In this document: positions 17,681-25,778 of the stretch, piece after piece | Position numbering within the stretch: the first letter of the stretch is position 1 | Layout of the letters: each line of letters opens with the position of its first letter | Assembly: GCF_000024005.1 (NCBI RefSeq) | Contig: NC_013132.1 | Span: 5,884,001 to 5,948,000 of the forward strand | DNA from: Chitinophaga pinensis DSM 2588 | Lineage (GTDB): Bacteria; Bacteroidota; Bacteroidia; Chitinophagales; Chitinophagaceae | Direction: 5' to 3' | Length of the DNA: 64,000 bases | Made by a program: the position numbers and the translations under genes | The notes under the pieces: generated by a model | The model's database searches: none | Told to the model about the DNA's origin: nothing | Seen by the model: the letters and a program-made list of their open reading frames with translations, nothing else

Positions 17681-19330
17681 TTACCAGAACACGGTGTACA
17701 ATACGATCAGGATGGCTGTAATGATCACGCTACCTGCGATAAACACTGGTGTAGTGCGGAACAACGCCGGATCGATCACGATAATGCGCTTCTGATCTTT
17801 ACTACGCTTATCCAGCAATGTAACGATTATCATCAGTGCTACCAGGAATACAAATACGATGGACATACGATCCAGGAAAGGATATTCCGGGAATGCGCCT
17901 TTGGTCCAGGTAGGCAGGAAGTTCAGAATAGCTGACAATGGAATAGTCAGTATTGCTGCCAGTAATGCGGCCAGAGAAGTGGTACGTCTCCAGAAGAAAC
18001 CCAGCAGGAATATGGCCAGGATACCAGGAGAAATGTATCCTACACAGTCCTGGATGAACTGGTAAGCCTGATCAAGCGTCGTCAGTGCAGGCGCTACGAT
18101 ACAGGCGATCACCATTGATACGATTACAGCCACACGGCCTACTCTTACCAGGTGTTTTTCACTTGCCTGCTTGTTAAAATAACGGTGATAGATATCGAGT
18201 GAGAAGATGGTAGAGATACTGTTCAGTTTACCCGCCAATGATGCCACAATAGCGGCAGTCAGTGCTGCAAAGGCCAGTCCTTTCAGACCTACCGGCAACA
18301 GGTTCATGAGGGTCGGGTATGCCAGGTCAGGCTTTACCACACCGGCAGCGTTTCTGAGTTCGTCGTTAAATACGCCTTCCTTGAACAGTACATAAGCCGT
18401 AATACCTGGGATTACCGCAATCAGCGGAATCAGCAGTTTCAGGAAAGCGGCAAACAGGATACCATTACGGGCAGTTTTCAGATCCGCACCCAGGGCACGC
18501 TGAATGATATACTGGTTACATCCCCAATAGTTGAGATTGTTGATCCACATACCACCAACGATCACGGAGAGGCCCGGCAGGTCTTTATAATATGGGTGAT
18601 CCGAAGAGAAGATCATATGGAAATGCGTGTCTGCGCGCTCATGTACGATAGCTAGTCCTTTGAGGATATTGTCACCGTAACCGAAGTGATTAGACACCAT
18701 TTGCAGTGCGAGGTAAGTAGTAGCCAGACCGCCTACGATCAGGACAAATACCTGTATCACGTCGGTATAACCGATCACCTTCATACCTCCCAGGGTCACT
18801 AACAGGGCAAAGATGGCCAACCCGATGATACACCAGAAGAACGGTATACCCGAAATAGCTGTAATCGCCAGTGCCCCCAGGTACACGATAGAGGTCAGGT
18901 TGACGAGTACGTACACCACCAGCCAGAAAATGGCCATGATTGTACTCACCGTGGCGTTGTACCGTTCCAGGAGGAACTGGGGCATGGTGTAGATCTTGTT
19001 TTTCAGGTAGATCGGGATGAAGAAGATGGCTACGATGATCAGGGTAGCTGCAGCGATCCACTCATAGGAAGAGATGGCCAGACCAAGGGCAAAACCGGAA
19101 CCGGACTGTCCGATAAAATGTTCTGCCGAGATATTGGAAGCAATCAGGGAGGCCCCGATCGCCCACCATGTCAGGGAGCCTTCTGCCAGGAAAAAGTCCT
19201 TCGTACTTGCCGTTTTGGATCTTTTACGCTGAAAAATATAGTAGCCGAAGCCGGCGACAATAATAAAATAGATAAAAAACACGAGGTAGTCCAGGCTACC
19301 TAAGTGGTGTGTATCAGCTGATTGATTCAT
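17681..19330 (-). CDS. Sodium/solute symporter (SGLT/SLC5 family)
   Basis: A 549-residue inner-membrane protein with about 14 hydrophobic segments, the size of vSGLT-type Na+/sugar symporters. Conserved features include LAEGSLTWWAIGASLIASNISAEHFIGQSGSGFALG near residue 48 (SSS-family signature in the first helices) and GGMKVIGYTDVIQVFVLIVGG near 184. The segment GGMWINNLNYWGCNQYIIQRALGA near 262 is typical of the SGLT branch. It imports a sugar, inositol or related polyol with Na+. Nearness to inositol oxygenase makes myo-inositol a reasonable guess but not a proven substrate. Divergent from the DUF2157-like gene. Confidence 0.92.
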   Translation of the reverse strand: MNQSADTHHLGSLDYLVFFIYFIIVAGFGYYIFQRKRSKTASTKDFFLAEGSLTWWAIGASLIASNISAEHFIGQSGSGFALGLAISSYEWIAAATLIIVAIFFIPIYLKNKIYTMPQFLLERYNATVSTIMAIFWLVVYVLVNLTSIVYLGALAITAISGIPFFWCIIGLAIFALLVTLGGMKVIGYTDVIQVFVLIVGGLATTYLALQMVSNHFGYGDNILKGLAIVHERADTHFHMIFSSDHPYYKDLPGLSVIVGGMWINNLNYWGCNQYIIQRALGADLKTARNGILFAAFLKLLIPLIAVIPGITAYVLFKEGVFNDELRNAAGVVKPDLAYPTLMNLLPVGLKGLAFAALTAAIVASLAGKLNSISTIFSLDIYHRYFNKQASEKHLVRVGRVAVIVSMVIACIVAPALTTLDQAYQFIQDCVGYISPGILAIFLLGFFWRRTTSLAALLAAILTIPLSAILNFLPTWTKGAFPEYPFLDRMSIVFVFLVALMIIVTLLDKRSKDQKRIIVIDPALFRTTPVFIAGSVIITAILIVLYTVFW

Positions 19331-19453
19331 ATCAGGGATTTAAAGGCCCGTTCACAAGCTGTTTTCAGACCCTAGCACTAAGTTTGATAATTGAAAAAGC
19401 GGGTCAAGATACTTAATAAAACATTATTTCAATAGTCCGCATTGTTTTTACGT

Positions 19454-19461
19454 TATATTTA
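19454..19461 (+). promoter_or_regulatory. Candidate -7 box for the DUF2157-like gene
   Basis: TATATTTA, one mismatch from TAnnTTTG, ending 6 nt before the ATG at 19468. If used, the mRNA would be almost leaderless. Confidence 0.35.
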
Positions 19462-19467
19462 CCCTGT

Positions 19468-20508
19468 ATGTTAGAAGTTGATAAAAAGGAAGCCCACCTC
19501 CTGCAGAAGGCGGTGCGGCAATGGGAATCCGAAAACCTTATAACCCCGGAACAGGCCACCCGCCTGAAAGAGACCTGGCGTATACGTCAAGGTGACTGGC
19601 AGGTGGTAACACTCTACATTTTCATTGCCGCCATTTCCTGTGCGCTGATGGCTTTCGGTTCGCTGGTACTGGATGAAAAATGGATTGAGGTATTACGGTT
19701 GAAATTCTCCCTGACAGATGGCATTATTGCTACCCTTTTTGCGGCACTGACGGTATTTCTTTGTTTCAATGGTTACCGCCGTCAGCAACGCAATCCGGAC
19801 TACTCCCTGAACAGGGAATTATTCTGGCTACTCCCTGTTTTAAGTGTCGGCGTCAGCGTGGTATACCTGGGCAAGACCCTTCAGTACCTGAATGGCAATT
19901 ATGGCGTCTTCTGGCTGCTGGCCACGGCGGCATACGGAATATTGGGTATATTGCTGTCTTCCCGGCTGATGTGGACGGCTACGCTGTTATGTCTGATACC
20001 TGCTTATGTCAAGCTCACCTACTATATTTCAGATGACAAAGCCTTTTTCCTTGGCATGAACCTGCCCTGCCGCATGATATTGCTGGCGGTTATTATGGTA
20101 GGTATCCACTGGATTTTCCGCAATAACCGTTTATACAAACAGGTGAAACACATTACGTGGGTGGGCAGCTGGTTGCTATTGCTTTTATCCGGCTGGATGA
20201 TCTCTATTTTTGGTAATAGTGCTTCCTGGGATGAATGGCAGCAGGTCAGGCAGGTCAGCTTACTCTGGTGGGTAGGCGCATTTACCGTTTTATGTGTACT
20301 TGTGCTTGTATGGGGTATCAAGGCTCATGATACGATGGTCAGGGATATGGCGGTGTTGTTTCTGCTGCTTAATCTGTACACTCGATATTTTGAATATTTA
20401 TGGGACCGTACACATAAAGGTGTGTTTTTTACGGTACTGGCACTTTCTTTCTGGTGGCTGGGGAAATTGCTGGAGAGAAGATTGAAGGCCAGGTCGGGAA
20501 AGAATTGA
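19468..20508 (+). CDS. DUF2157-like integral membrane protein
   Basis: A 346-residue protein. The N-terminal 45 residues are soluble and helical, with the pattern W-ESENLITPEQATRLKE. This resembles the N-terminus of DUF2157 proteins (W---G-I---Q---I). About nine hydrophobic helices follow, rich in Trp and Leu, up to a basic C-terminus (RRLKARSGKN). It is predicted to be an inner-membrane protein of unknown role. There is no signal peptide beyond the first helix and no catalytic motif. It stands alone between the symporter and the isoprenoid genes and ends at a strong hairpin. Confidence 0.75.
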   Translation: MLEVDKKEAHLLQKAVRQWESENLITPEQATRLKETWRIRQGDWQVVTLYIFIAAISCALMAFGSLVLDEKWIEVLRLKFSLTDGIIATLFAALTVFLCFNGYRRQQRNPDYSLNRELFWLLPVLSVGVSVVYLGKTLQYLNGNYGVFWLLATAAYGILGILLSSRLMWTATLLCLIPAYVKLTYYISDDKAFFLGMNLPCRMILLAVIMVGIHWIFRNNRLYKQVKHITWVGSWLLLLLSGWMISIFGNSASWDEWQQVRQVSLLWWVGAFTVLCVLVLVWGIKAHDTMVRDMAVLFLLLNLYTRYFEYLWDRTHKGVFFTVLALSFWWLGKLLERRLKARSGKN

Positions 20509-20511
20509 AAA

Positions 20512-20560
20512 TTAAAATAGTAAGGGCGTCCGCTGATAGCAGACGCCCTTACTATTTTAA
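20512..20560. terminator. Strong bidirectional terminator
   Basis: TTAAAATAGTAAGGGCGTC (20512-20530) pairs with its exact complement at 20542-20560 across an 11-nt loop: a 19-bp stem ending the DUF2157-like gene. The other strand also ends in A/T-rich sequence. Confidence 0.85.
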
Positions 20561-20892
20561 TAAATGAAATGCGCAGCGGTTGTCAATACAATCCGGTTGT
20601 TATTGCTGTCATTACTGATTGAAGAATGAGTGCTGATTTTGACTGATAGTTGTTTAAAAGCCTGGTCATCATTCATGCTTATCTTTACAGCGTTCAATCT
20701 TTGCTTCGCAGATTAATGCCTGCTACCTGGCATCTGTTATTAGCGTAATTCCAGTCGTTGTGTAATGTGATTTTTACTGTCCAATCCTGCATCCATCATC
20801 AGTCATGACTGCCTATTTCCGCGCCTGATAGCTACTATTTACAATGCTTCCGGACATCATCTCGCTGATCTTTGCTGCGTTCCAACGTTGAA
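20561..20892. other. Intergenic stretch downstream of the terpene cyclase
   Basis: About 330 bp with no open frame or repeat that I can support. It follows the terminator of the plus-strand gene and precedes the 3' end of the minus-strand cyclase gene. No hairpin with a U-tract was found for the cyclase other than the shared one at 20512-20560. Confidence 0.3.
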
Positions 20893-21858
20893 TCAGGAAT
20901 TGATCACTACTTCCACCTCTTTCACCTGGTACCTTCCGGTATCATGATAACTCCAGTCATAATTTGCTGTAATCCAGGAGCGAAGCACTGCCATAAACCG
21001 CTCCAGTTCCCTATCCATTTCCGCGCCAAAGGAAGGCAGCAGTTTTTCGAGGGCGGTAAACAGTTTTACCTCTTCATTATGCATCCTGGCGGTCTCGTTG
21101 ACAGCTTCCTGCAAGGTGCTGTTACGTTCATGCTGTAGTACCAGTACGAGATTATGTACATCTCCCTGTCTGGCTTCTTTAGCGCAGGAGAAGATGTCAT
21201 TGGCCCAGCATACGATGTTATTGCAGGCGAGTACCAGACGCTGTACGATAAAGTGTTGGAGGATGTGGGCAGGCAGATACACTTTTTCTATGATCTCGAT
21301 GGCTTCCACATCGGCGAACAATGCACCGGTGTAAGGGCGCATGGTGACATATTCTGCGACGGTAGGAACGATATCCGCCGCTCTGTTGCCGGCCTCCCAG
21401 TGGCAGGAAGTAAAATATTCCTCCATACTTCTGATGAAACGTGTCTGCCAGGCGGTATCGCCGAGGGCTTGCATACGTTCCCAGATGTCGGTGAAACTTC
21501 TTCCCAGCACGGTGTCAACGGGTGTATTATGTTTCAGTATGTTCATGAAGCCGTCTGTAACATGTTCCAGGTAAACGGCTTTCTTTCCCAGTTGTGCTTC
21601 ATCACACTGGTCATCCAGCATAAACAGCCAGGTGTTGAAGTTGGCGATGGTACACAGTTCATGAAAACCGGCATGAGGAAATGCCCTTGCGGCTAACCAG
21701 GCAAAACGGGACCTGTCAAAACGGGCCATAGCTTCGGGCGTTGTGATAAAGCCAAAATCGGCTACCCATTGACGGTTTTGCTCGTGTGCTGCTGTTACAA
21801 ATTGGTTAATAAGAGAGGGGAACGGATAAATTATCCGAGGCAAGGTGATCGTTGGCAT
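20893..21858 (-). CDS. Class I terpene cyclase
   Basis: A 321-residue bacterial terpene synthase with no signal peptide. The first metal motif is DDQCDE (D82, D83, D86), in [14 protein letters not shown]. The second (NSE) motif is NDIFSCAKE with N220, S224 and E228. An arginine suited to sensing the diphosphate lies in MRPYTGAL (R174). A C-terminal RY pair (GRYQVKE) closes the active site in this family. It ionises a linear prenyl diphosphate (C15 or C20) and cyclises it; the product cannot be read from the sequence. Chitinophaga pinensis has at least one characterised cyclase of this type (an 18-hydroxydolabelladiene synthase). The gene lies 37 nt downstream of idi, forming a two-gene operon. 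Confidence 0.93.
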
Positions 21859-21895
21859 AGTAAAGTGGGTTAAGAGGGTTTGGGTTAAAGGGAGG

Positions 21896-22411
21896 TCATT
21901 CCCTTAATTTGTCTATAACTCTGGAAAAGGCCAGCCTGAACCAGCTGGTGAACTGCTGAGGGTTTGCTGTTAGCTGCCGGTCAATTTCTTCTACCGGTAA
22001 ATAATGAAACGCATGTACCTCCCCTGGATCCGGGTTGATCGCTCCGTTATAGACACCCACCCATACATGGTCGTACTCATGCTCAATCAGACCATTGTCA
22101 AATTCTGTACGGTAAGTAAACTGGAATAGCTCACGCAAGGGACAGTCAAATCCCATTTCTTCCGAAAGACGGCGATGAGTGGCCGCTTCCACTGTTTCAC
22201 CCGGTAAGGGGTGGCTACAGCAGGCGTTCGTCCATAAACCGCCGGAATGATATTTATCGAGCGCCCGCTGTTGTAACAGCATTTCGCCCTGATCATTCAT
22301 AATAAACACGGAAAAAGCTCTGTGGAGCAGGCCTTTCTCGTGTGCTTCCATTTTTTCCATCAATCCTGTCTCCTCGTCGCGTTCATTCACCAATATTACC
22401 TGTGCTTTCAT
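21896..22411 (-). CDS. idi: Isopentenyl-diphosphate delta-isomerase, type 1
   Basis: A 171-residue Nudix-fold isomerase that interconverts IPP and DMAPP, giving the starter for prenyl diphosphates. The catalytic Cys lies in [12 protein letters not shown] (C65 by alignment with the E. coli WTNSVCGHP loop). The Nudix-type helix [17 protein letters not shown] follows at about 71-87. The acidic region [12 protein letters not shown] near 112 supplies the second catalytic acid and metal site. It is the first gene of an operon with the terpene cyclase. A TATATTTG box lies only 7 nt before the ATG. Confidence 0.95.
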
Positions 22412-22418
22412 ACAATGA

Positions 22419-22426
22419 CAAATATA
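22419..22426 (-). promoter_or_regulatory. Candidate -7 box for the idi operon
   Basis: The minus strand reads TATATTTG, a full match to TAnnTTTG. A TTCG 20 bp further upstream (22447-22450) is a one-mismatch -33 element. The box ends 7 nt before the idi ATG, suggesting a very short or absent 5' leader. Confidence 0.5.
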
Positions 22427-22630
22427 TGGTTCATAATTTATGTAAACGAATTCCGGCAGGTATAAGCACCCTTATAGCAGCAACGAACCGTCGCCCGGAG
22501 GAGAGTGATTAGTCATCATAACAGGTGTCTTTTAATGTAACGTTTAAAAATTCTGGTTGATGGATTTTCAATAGGGATATTGCTGACGGCAGCGGTGGGT
22601 TAAAACTTACAGCATTAAATTACGCATTTA

Positions 22631-22668
22631 TTTGTTCATTTTATCTTTTCCGTTTGTTCATTTTATCT
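22631..22668 (+). repeat. Two direct repeats of TTTGTTCATTTTATCT, 22-bp period
   Basis: Identical 16-mers at 22631-22646 and 22653-22668, with centres 22 bp apart (about two helical turns). They lie just upstream of the -33 element of the msrC operon, as expected for a pair of activator binding sites. Confidence 0.6.
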
Positions 22669-22682
22669 CTCCCTGCAGCCGT

Positions 22683-22715
22683 TTTGCATAGCTCCCTCCA
22701 AGTTTCATATATTTG
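22683..22715 (+). promoter_or_regulatory. Candidate promoter of the msrC-cpsB-dehydrogenase operon
   Basis: TTTG at 22683-22686 and TATATTTG at 22708-22715 are 21 bp apart and match both Bacteroidota promoter elements. The ATG at 22721 follows after only 5 nt. Confidence 0.55.
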
Positions 22716-22720
22716 CAGTT

Positions 22721-23200
22721 ATGGCAGAAGATCTGAGCATCGTTAAAGGAGACAAGACAGCAGAATATCAATCTATTATTCCGCAGATAAAAGCACTGGT
22801 GACGGGTGAACCCGACCTCATCGCCAACCTGGCCAACACCGTAGGAGCACTGAAAGAACAGTTCAACTGGTTCTGGGTTGGATTTTATCTTGTAAAAGGT
22901 GATGAACTGGTACTGGCACCCTTCCAGGGACCTGTAGCCTGCACCCGCATCAAAAAAGGACGCGGCGTTTGCGGTACCAGCTGGGCAGAAGCAAAAACAC
23001 TCATCGTCCCTGATGTAGAAGCTTTCCCCGGACATATCGCCTGCAGCAGTCTGTCCAAATCAGAAATAGTAGTTCCTGTTATCCGTAATGGCGTGGTTAT
23101 TGGTGTATTAGATGTCGACAGCGAACTACTCAATCATTTCGATGAAACAGATCAGCAGTTTCTTGAAGAGATAGTAGCGTCCCTCGATTTTGGCGCATAA
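22721..23200 (+). CDS. msrC: Free methionine-(R)-sulfoxide reductase (GAF domain)
   Basis: A 159-residue single GAF-domain enzyme that reduces free Met-R-sulfoxide with thioredoxin. The three family cysteines are present: C74 and C84 in ACTRIKKGRGVCGTSW, and C108 in GHIACSSLSKSEIVVP. The spacing matches E. coli fRMsr (C84, C94, C118). FNWFWVGFYL near 48 and GVLDVDSELLNHFDETD near 127 complete the pattern. It leads a three-gene operon with a polysaccharide phosphatase and a sugar dehydrogenase (gaps 29 and 10 nt), an unexpected pairing of oxidative repair with envelope genes. Confidence 0.93.
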   Translation: MAEDLSIVKGDKTAEYQSIIPQIKALVTGEPDLIANLANTVGALKEQFNWFWVGFYLVKGDELVLAPFQGPVACTRIKKGRGVCGTSWAEAKTLIVPDVEAFPGHIACSSLSKSEIVVPVIRNGVVIGVLDVDSELLNHFDETDQQFLEEIVASLDFGA

Positions 23201-23229
23201 CTTCATTATACCAGACCCATAAACCAATT

Positions 23230-23997
23230 ATGTTTTTTTTCCGCAAGAAGTCCGATACAACTAATGCGAACATTCCGTTCCTCGCCGGAATAGAAACCGA
23301 CATCCATTCTCACCTGGTGCCGGGAGTAGACGATGGCGTACAGGATGTTGAAACCTCTGTCCGTTTCATTGAAACACTGCACGAACTGGGCATCCAGAAG
23401 GTGATTACCAGTCCGCATATCATTATAGACCGCTATCCGAATTCCGCTGAAACACTCAGCGCACCTTTCCAGACCGTAAAAGAAGCATTACTGGCGAAAG
23501 GGTCTGCCGTTAGCTTCCACCATGCCGCTGAATACTACATGGACGAATACTTTGAAGAACTCATGAAATCTTCCCGCCTGCTCACCCTCAACGGTGAACT
23601 GCTGCTGGTGGAAATCTCCTTCATGTGTGCGCCCCCACAGCTGCATCAGTGGCTATTCGAACTATCCGCTCAGGGCTACCGCCCCATCCTGGCACATCCG
23701 GAGCGTTATAACTACTATCACCAGGAAACAGAAGAATACAGGACCTTCAAACAGCGGGGTTGCTACCTCCAGGTCAATCTTCTCTCCCTCGCAGGTTATT
23801 ATGGCCGGCATATCCAAAAAGCCGCCGAATGGCTAATCGAAGAGGAACTGGTCGATTTTATCGGTACAGACCTGCATCATGATAAACATCTGCAAGCCAT
23901 CAAAGCTATTGCGAAAGACAAAAAGCTGGTAAAACTGCTTGAGAACTATCCTTTTAAAAATAAGACGCTGACGACCGCCGCACAGGTGATAAAGTAA
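23230..23997 (+). CDS. CpsB/CapC-family protein-tyrosine phosphatase
   Basis: A 255-residue PHP-fold, metal-dependent phosphatase. Metal-binding motifs appear in family order: DIHSHLVPGVDDG near residue 21, SPHII near 59, HAAEYYMDE near 97, AHPERYNYY near 156 and GTDLHHDKH near 212. CpsB-type enzymes dephosphorylate the tyrosine-rich tail of BY-kinases that control polysaccharide chain length and export. The likely partner is the Wzc-like kinase at 55642-58038, 30 kb away. It is cotranscribed with a nucleotide-sugar dehydrogenase. Pairing with that kinase is inference. Confidence 0.92.
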   Translation: MFFFRKKSDTTNANIPFLAGIETDIHSHLVPGVDDGVQDVETSVRFIETLHELGIQKVITSPHIIIDRYPNSAETLSAPFQTVKEALLAKGSAVSFHHAAEYYMDEYFEELMKSSRLLTLNGELLLVEISFMCAPPQLHQWLFELSAQGYRPILAHPERYNYYHQETEEYRTFKQRGCYLQVNLLSLAGYYGRHIQKAAEWLIEEELVDFIGTDLHHDKHLQAIKAIAKDKKLVKLLENYPFKNKTLTTAAQVIK

Positions 23998-24007
23998 CCA
24001 ATACGAC

Positions 24008-25294
24008 ATGATAGCAGTTATCGGCTTAGGCTATGTGGGCCTCCCCCTTGCAATTGAGTTTGCCAGAAAGTATAAAGTGCTGGGCTTTGATATCAACGCT
24101 GCGCGCGTCCATGAACTGTGCAACGAACAGGATAAAACCCGTGAAGCCGACATAGATGCCCTCCGCGAAGTACTGAAACAAGGAGCCAATACAGACGCCT
24201 CCGTCTCCGGCGGACTACAGCTTTCTTCCGATAAAAATGACCTGAAAGCCTGTCAGATATACATCGTTACCGTTCCCACTCCCATAGACCAGTTCAAATC
24301 ACCCGATCTCACCTTCCTGCTGGGCGCCTCCGCCATGCTGGGCACCGTACTCAAACCAGGTGATATCGTTATTTATGAATCCACCGTATATCCGGGATGT
24401 ACAGAAGATGACTGCGTACCTGTACTGGAAGCACATTCCGGCCTACGTTACAACCAGGACTTTTTTGTAGGTTATTCGCCCGAAAGGATTAACCCCGGTG
24501 ATAAAGTCAATACCCTCACAAAGATCAAAAAAGTAACCAGCGGCTCCACTCCGGAAATAGCAACCCGTATCGACGAACTATACGCTTCCATCATCACTGC
24601 CGGTACGCATAAAGCCCCCAGCATTAAAGTAGCAGAAGCCTCCAAAGCCATCGAAAATGCGCAACGCGACGTCAATATTTCCTTTGTGAATGAACTGGCC
24701 CTGATCTTCGACCGTATCGGTATCGATACCAACGATGTCATCGAAGCAGCCGCTACTAAATGGAACTTTTTGAAATATAAACCCGGTCTGGTCGGTGGAC
24801 ACTGTATCGGTGTAGATCCTTATTACCTGGCACATAAAGCCGAGTCATTAGGATACCATCCACAGGTTATTCTCTCCGGCAGACGCGTCAATGACCAGAT
24901 GGGTTACTTCGTAGCCAGTAAGGTGGTTAAACTCATGATCGAAAAAGATCATAAGATTAAGGGCGCTCATGCCCTGATCATGGGAATCACATTTAAGGAG
25001 AATTGTCCTGATGTCCGGAATACGCGTGTTGTTGACATTTACCATGAATTGAAGCAATACGGACTTGATGTTACGGTGTATGATCCATGGGCAGATCCGG
25101 AGGAAGTGAAAAAAGAATATGGCGTGCCTACTGTCACTAAACTGGAAGGAACGGAAGTCTTTGACGCCATGGTGATTGCGGTGGCACACCGGGAATTTCT
25201 GAGCTTCGACTTTAAAAAATTTGGCAGCAGTAATGCGGTTATTTTTGATACCAAAGCTTGTATAGACAGGGATTTGGTGGATGGAAGACTGTAA
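24008..25294 (+). CDS. Nucleotide-sugar dehydrogenase (WbpA/TviB type), copy A
   Basis: A 428-residue UDP-sugar 6-dehydrogenase. The NAD-binding GLGYVGLPLAIEFARKY is at residues 6-22. The nucleotide-sugar motif GYSPERINPGDK lies near 156. The catalytic-Cys loop GLVGGHCIGVDPYYL lies near 260. It oxidises a UDP-N-acetylhexosamine at C6 to the uronic acid with two NAD+. From GYSPERINPGDK onward it is very close to copy B at 54132-55460, with long identical runs, so both probably act on UDP-GlcNAc or UDP-GalNAc. It ends a three-gene operon and is followed by a clear terminator. Confidence 0.92.
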   Translation: MIAVIGLGYVGLPLAIEFARKYKVLGFDINAARVHELCNEQDKTREADIDALREVLKQGANTDASVSGGLQLSSDKNDLKACQIYIVTVPTPIDQFKSPDLTFLLGASAMLGTVLKPGDIVIYESTVYPGCTEDDCVPVLEAHSGLRYNQDFFVGYSPERINPGDKVNTLTKIKKVTSGSTPEIATRIDELYASIITAGTHKAPSIKVAEASKAIENAQRDVNISFVNELALIFDRIGIDTNDVIEAAATKWNFLKYKPGLVGGHCIGVDPYYLAHKAESLGYHPQVILSGRRVNDQMGYFVASKVVKLMIEKDHKIKGAHALIMGITFKENCPDVRNTRVVDIYHELKQYGLDVTVYDPWADPEEVKKEYGVPTVTKLEGTEVFDAMVIAVAHREFLSFDFKKFGSSNAVIFDTKACIDRDLVDGRL

Positions 25295-25314
25295 AGCGAA
25301 CTGTAATTATATTG

Positions 25315-25346
25315 AAAAAGCGTCTGCCGATGGTGGACGCTTTTTT
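25315..25346 (+). terminator. Intrinsic terminator of the msrC operon
   Basis: AAAAAGCGTC (25315-25324) pairs with GACGCTTTTTT (25336-25346), 20 nt after the dehydrogenase stop. Confidence 0.85.
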
Positions 25347-25395
25347 GTTTCAAGTGGGTTTAGCGGATTATGTTAAATATTGGACGGTCTGCTGC

Positions 25396-25444
25396 GGGTT
25401 GAGGTGGGACGCCGGGCTAAGGCCCTTTGTCTCTACCTCAACCC
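25396..25444. other. Hairpin with 10-bp stem
   Basis: GGGTTGAGGT (25396-25405) pairs with ACCTCAACCC (25435-25444). The 29-nt loop contains a second short pair, GGGC-TAA-GGCCC. There is no U-tract, so it is not a standard terminator. Confidence 0.5.
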
Positions 25445-25618
25445 CTCCGCTGATAATGCCTGTCGTTTAAGTAAGAGTGGCTGAATACTAATGCTCTTAC
25501 TCTGCCATATACTGATTGTTATTGTACTTCACACTATATCATCAATTACAGGAATAGCACTTTCTACGAAAAGCATTATCCGCACATAGCGTCATTGGAT
25601 GGAGACAGCCCGGTCACA

Positions 25619-25778
25619 GCGAAGGATTTCAGATGGAGACCCTGGCCTTAGCTCTTGAAGTATGTCCATCCGCTTGATACGGGTTAAACAGATATTCAAA
25701 AGCCAAACACGACCATCCAAGCCCCATGCATAGGAACTTCAAAGAGCGTCATCCAGTCGTCCCATCTGAAACCGAAGC
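25619..25778. repeat. Long imperfect inverted repeat
   Basis: The left arm 25619-25661 and right arm 25736-25778 match when one is reverse-complemented. TTTCAGATGG and TTGAAGT are exact shared blocks, with small gaps between. The loop is about 74 nt. It could be the folded body of a small RNA or the ends of a small mobile-element remnant. Confidence 0.5.

Larger units (their letters stand above)
22412..22720. other. Divergent regulatory region idi / msrC operon
   Basis: About 309 bp. It contains TATATTTG boxes for both divergent operons, each almost touching its start codon, and a pair of 16-bp direct repeats at 22631-22668. No small ORF or RNA gene was recognised. Confidence 0.5.
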
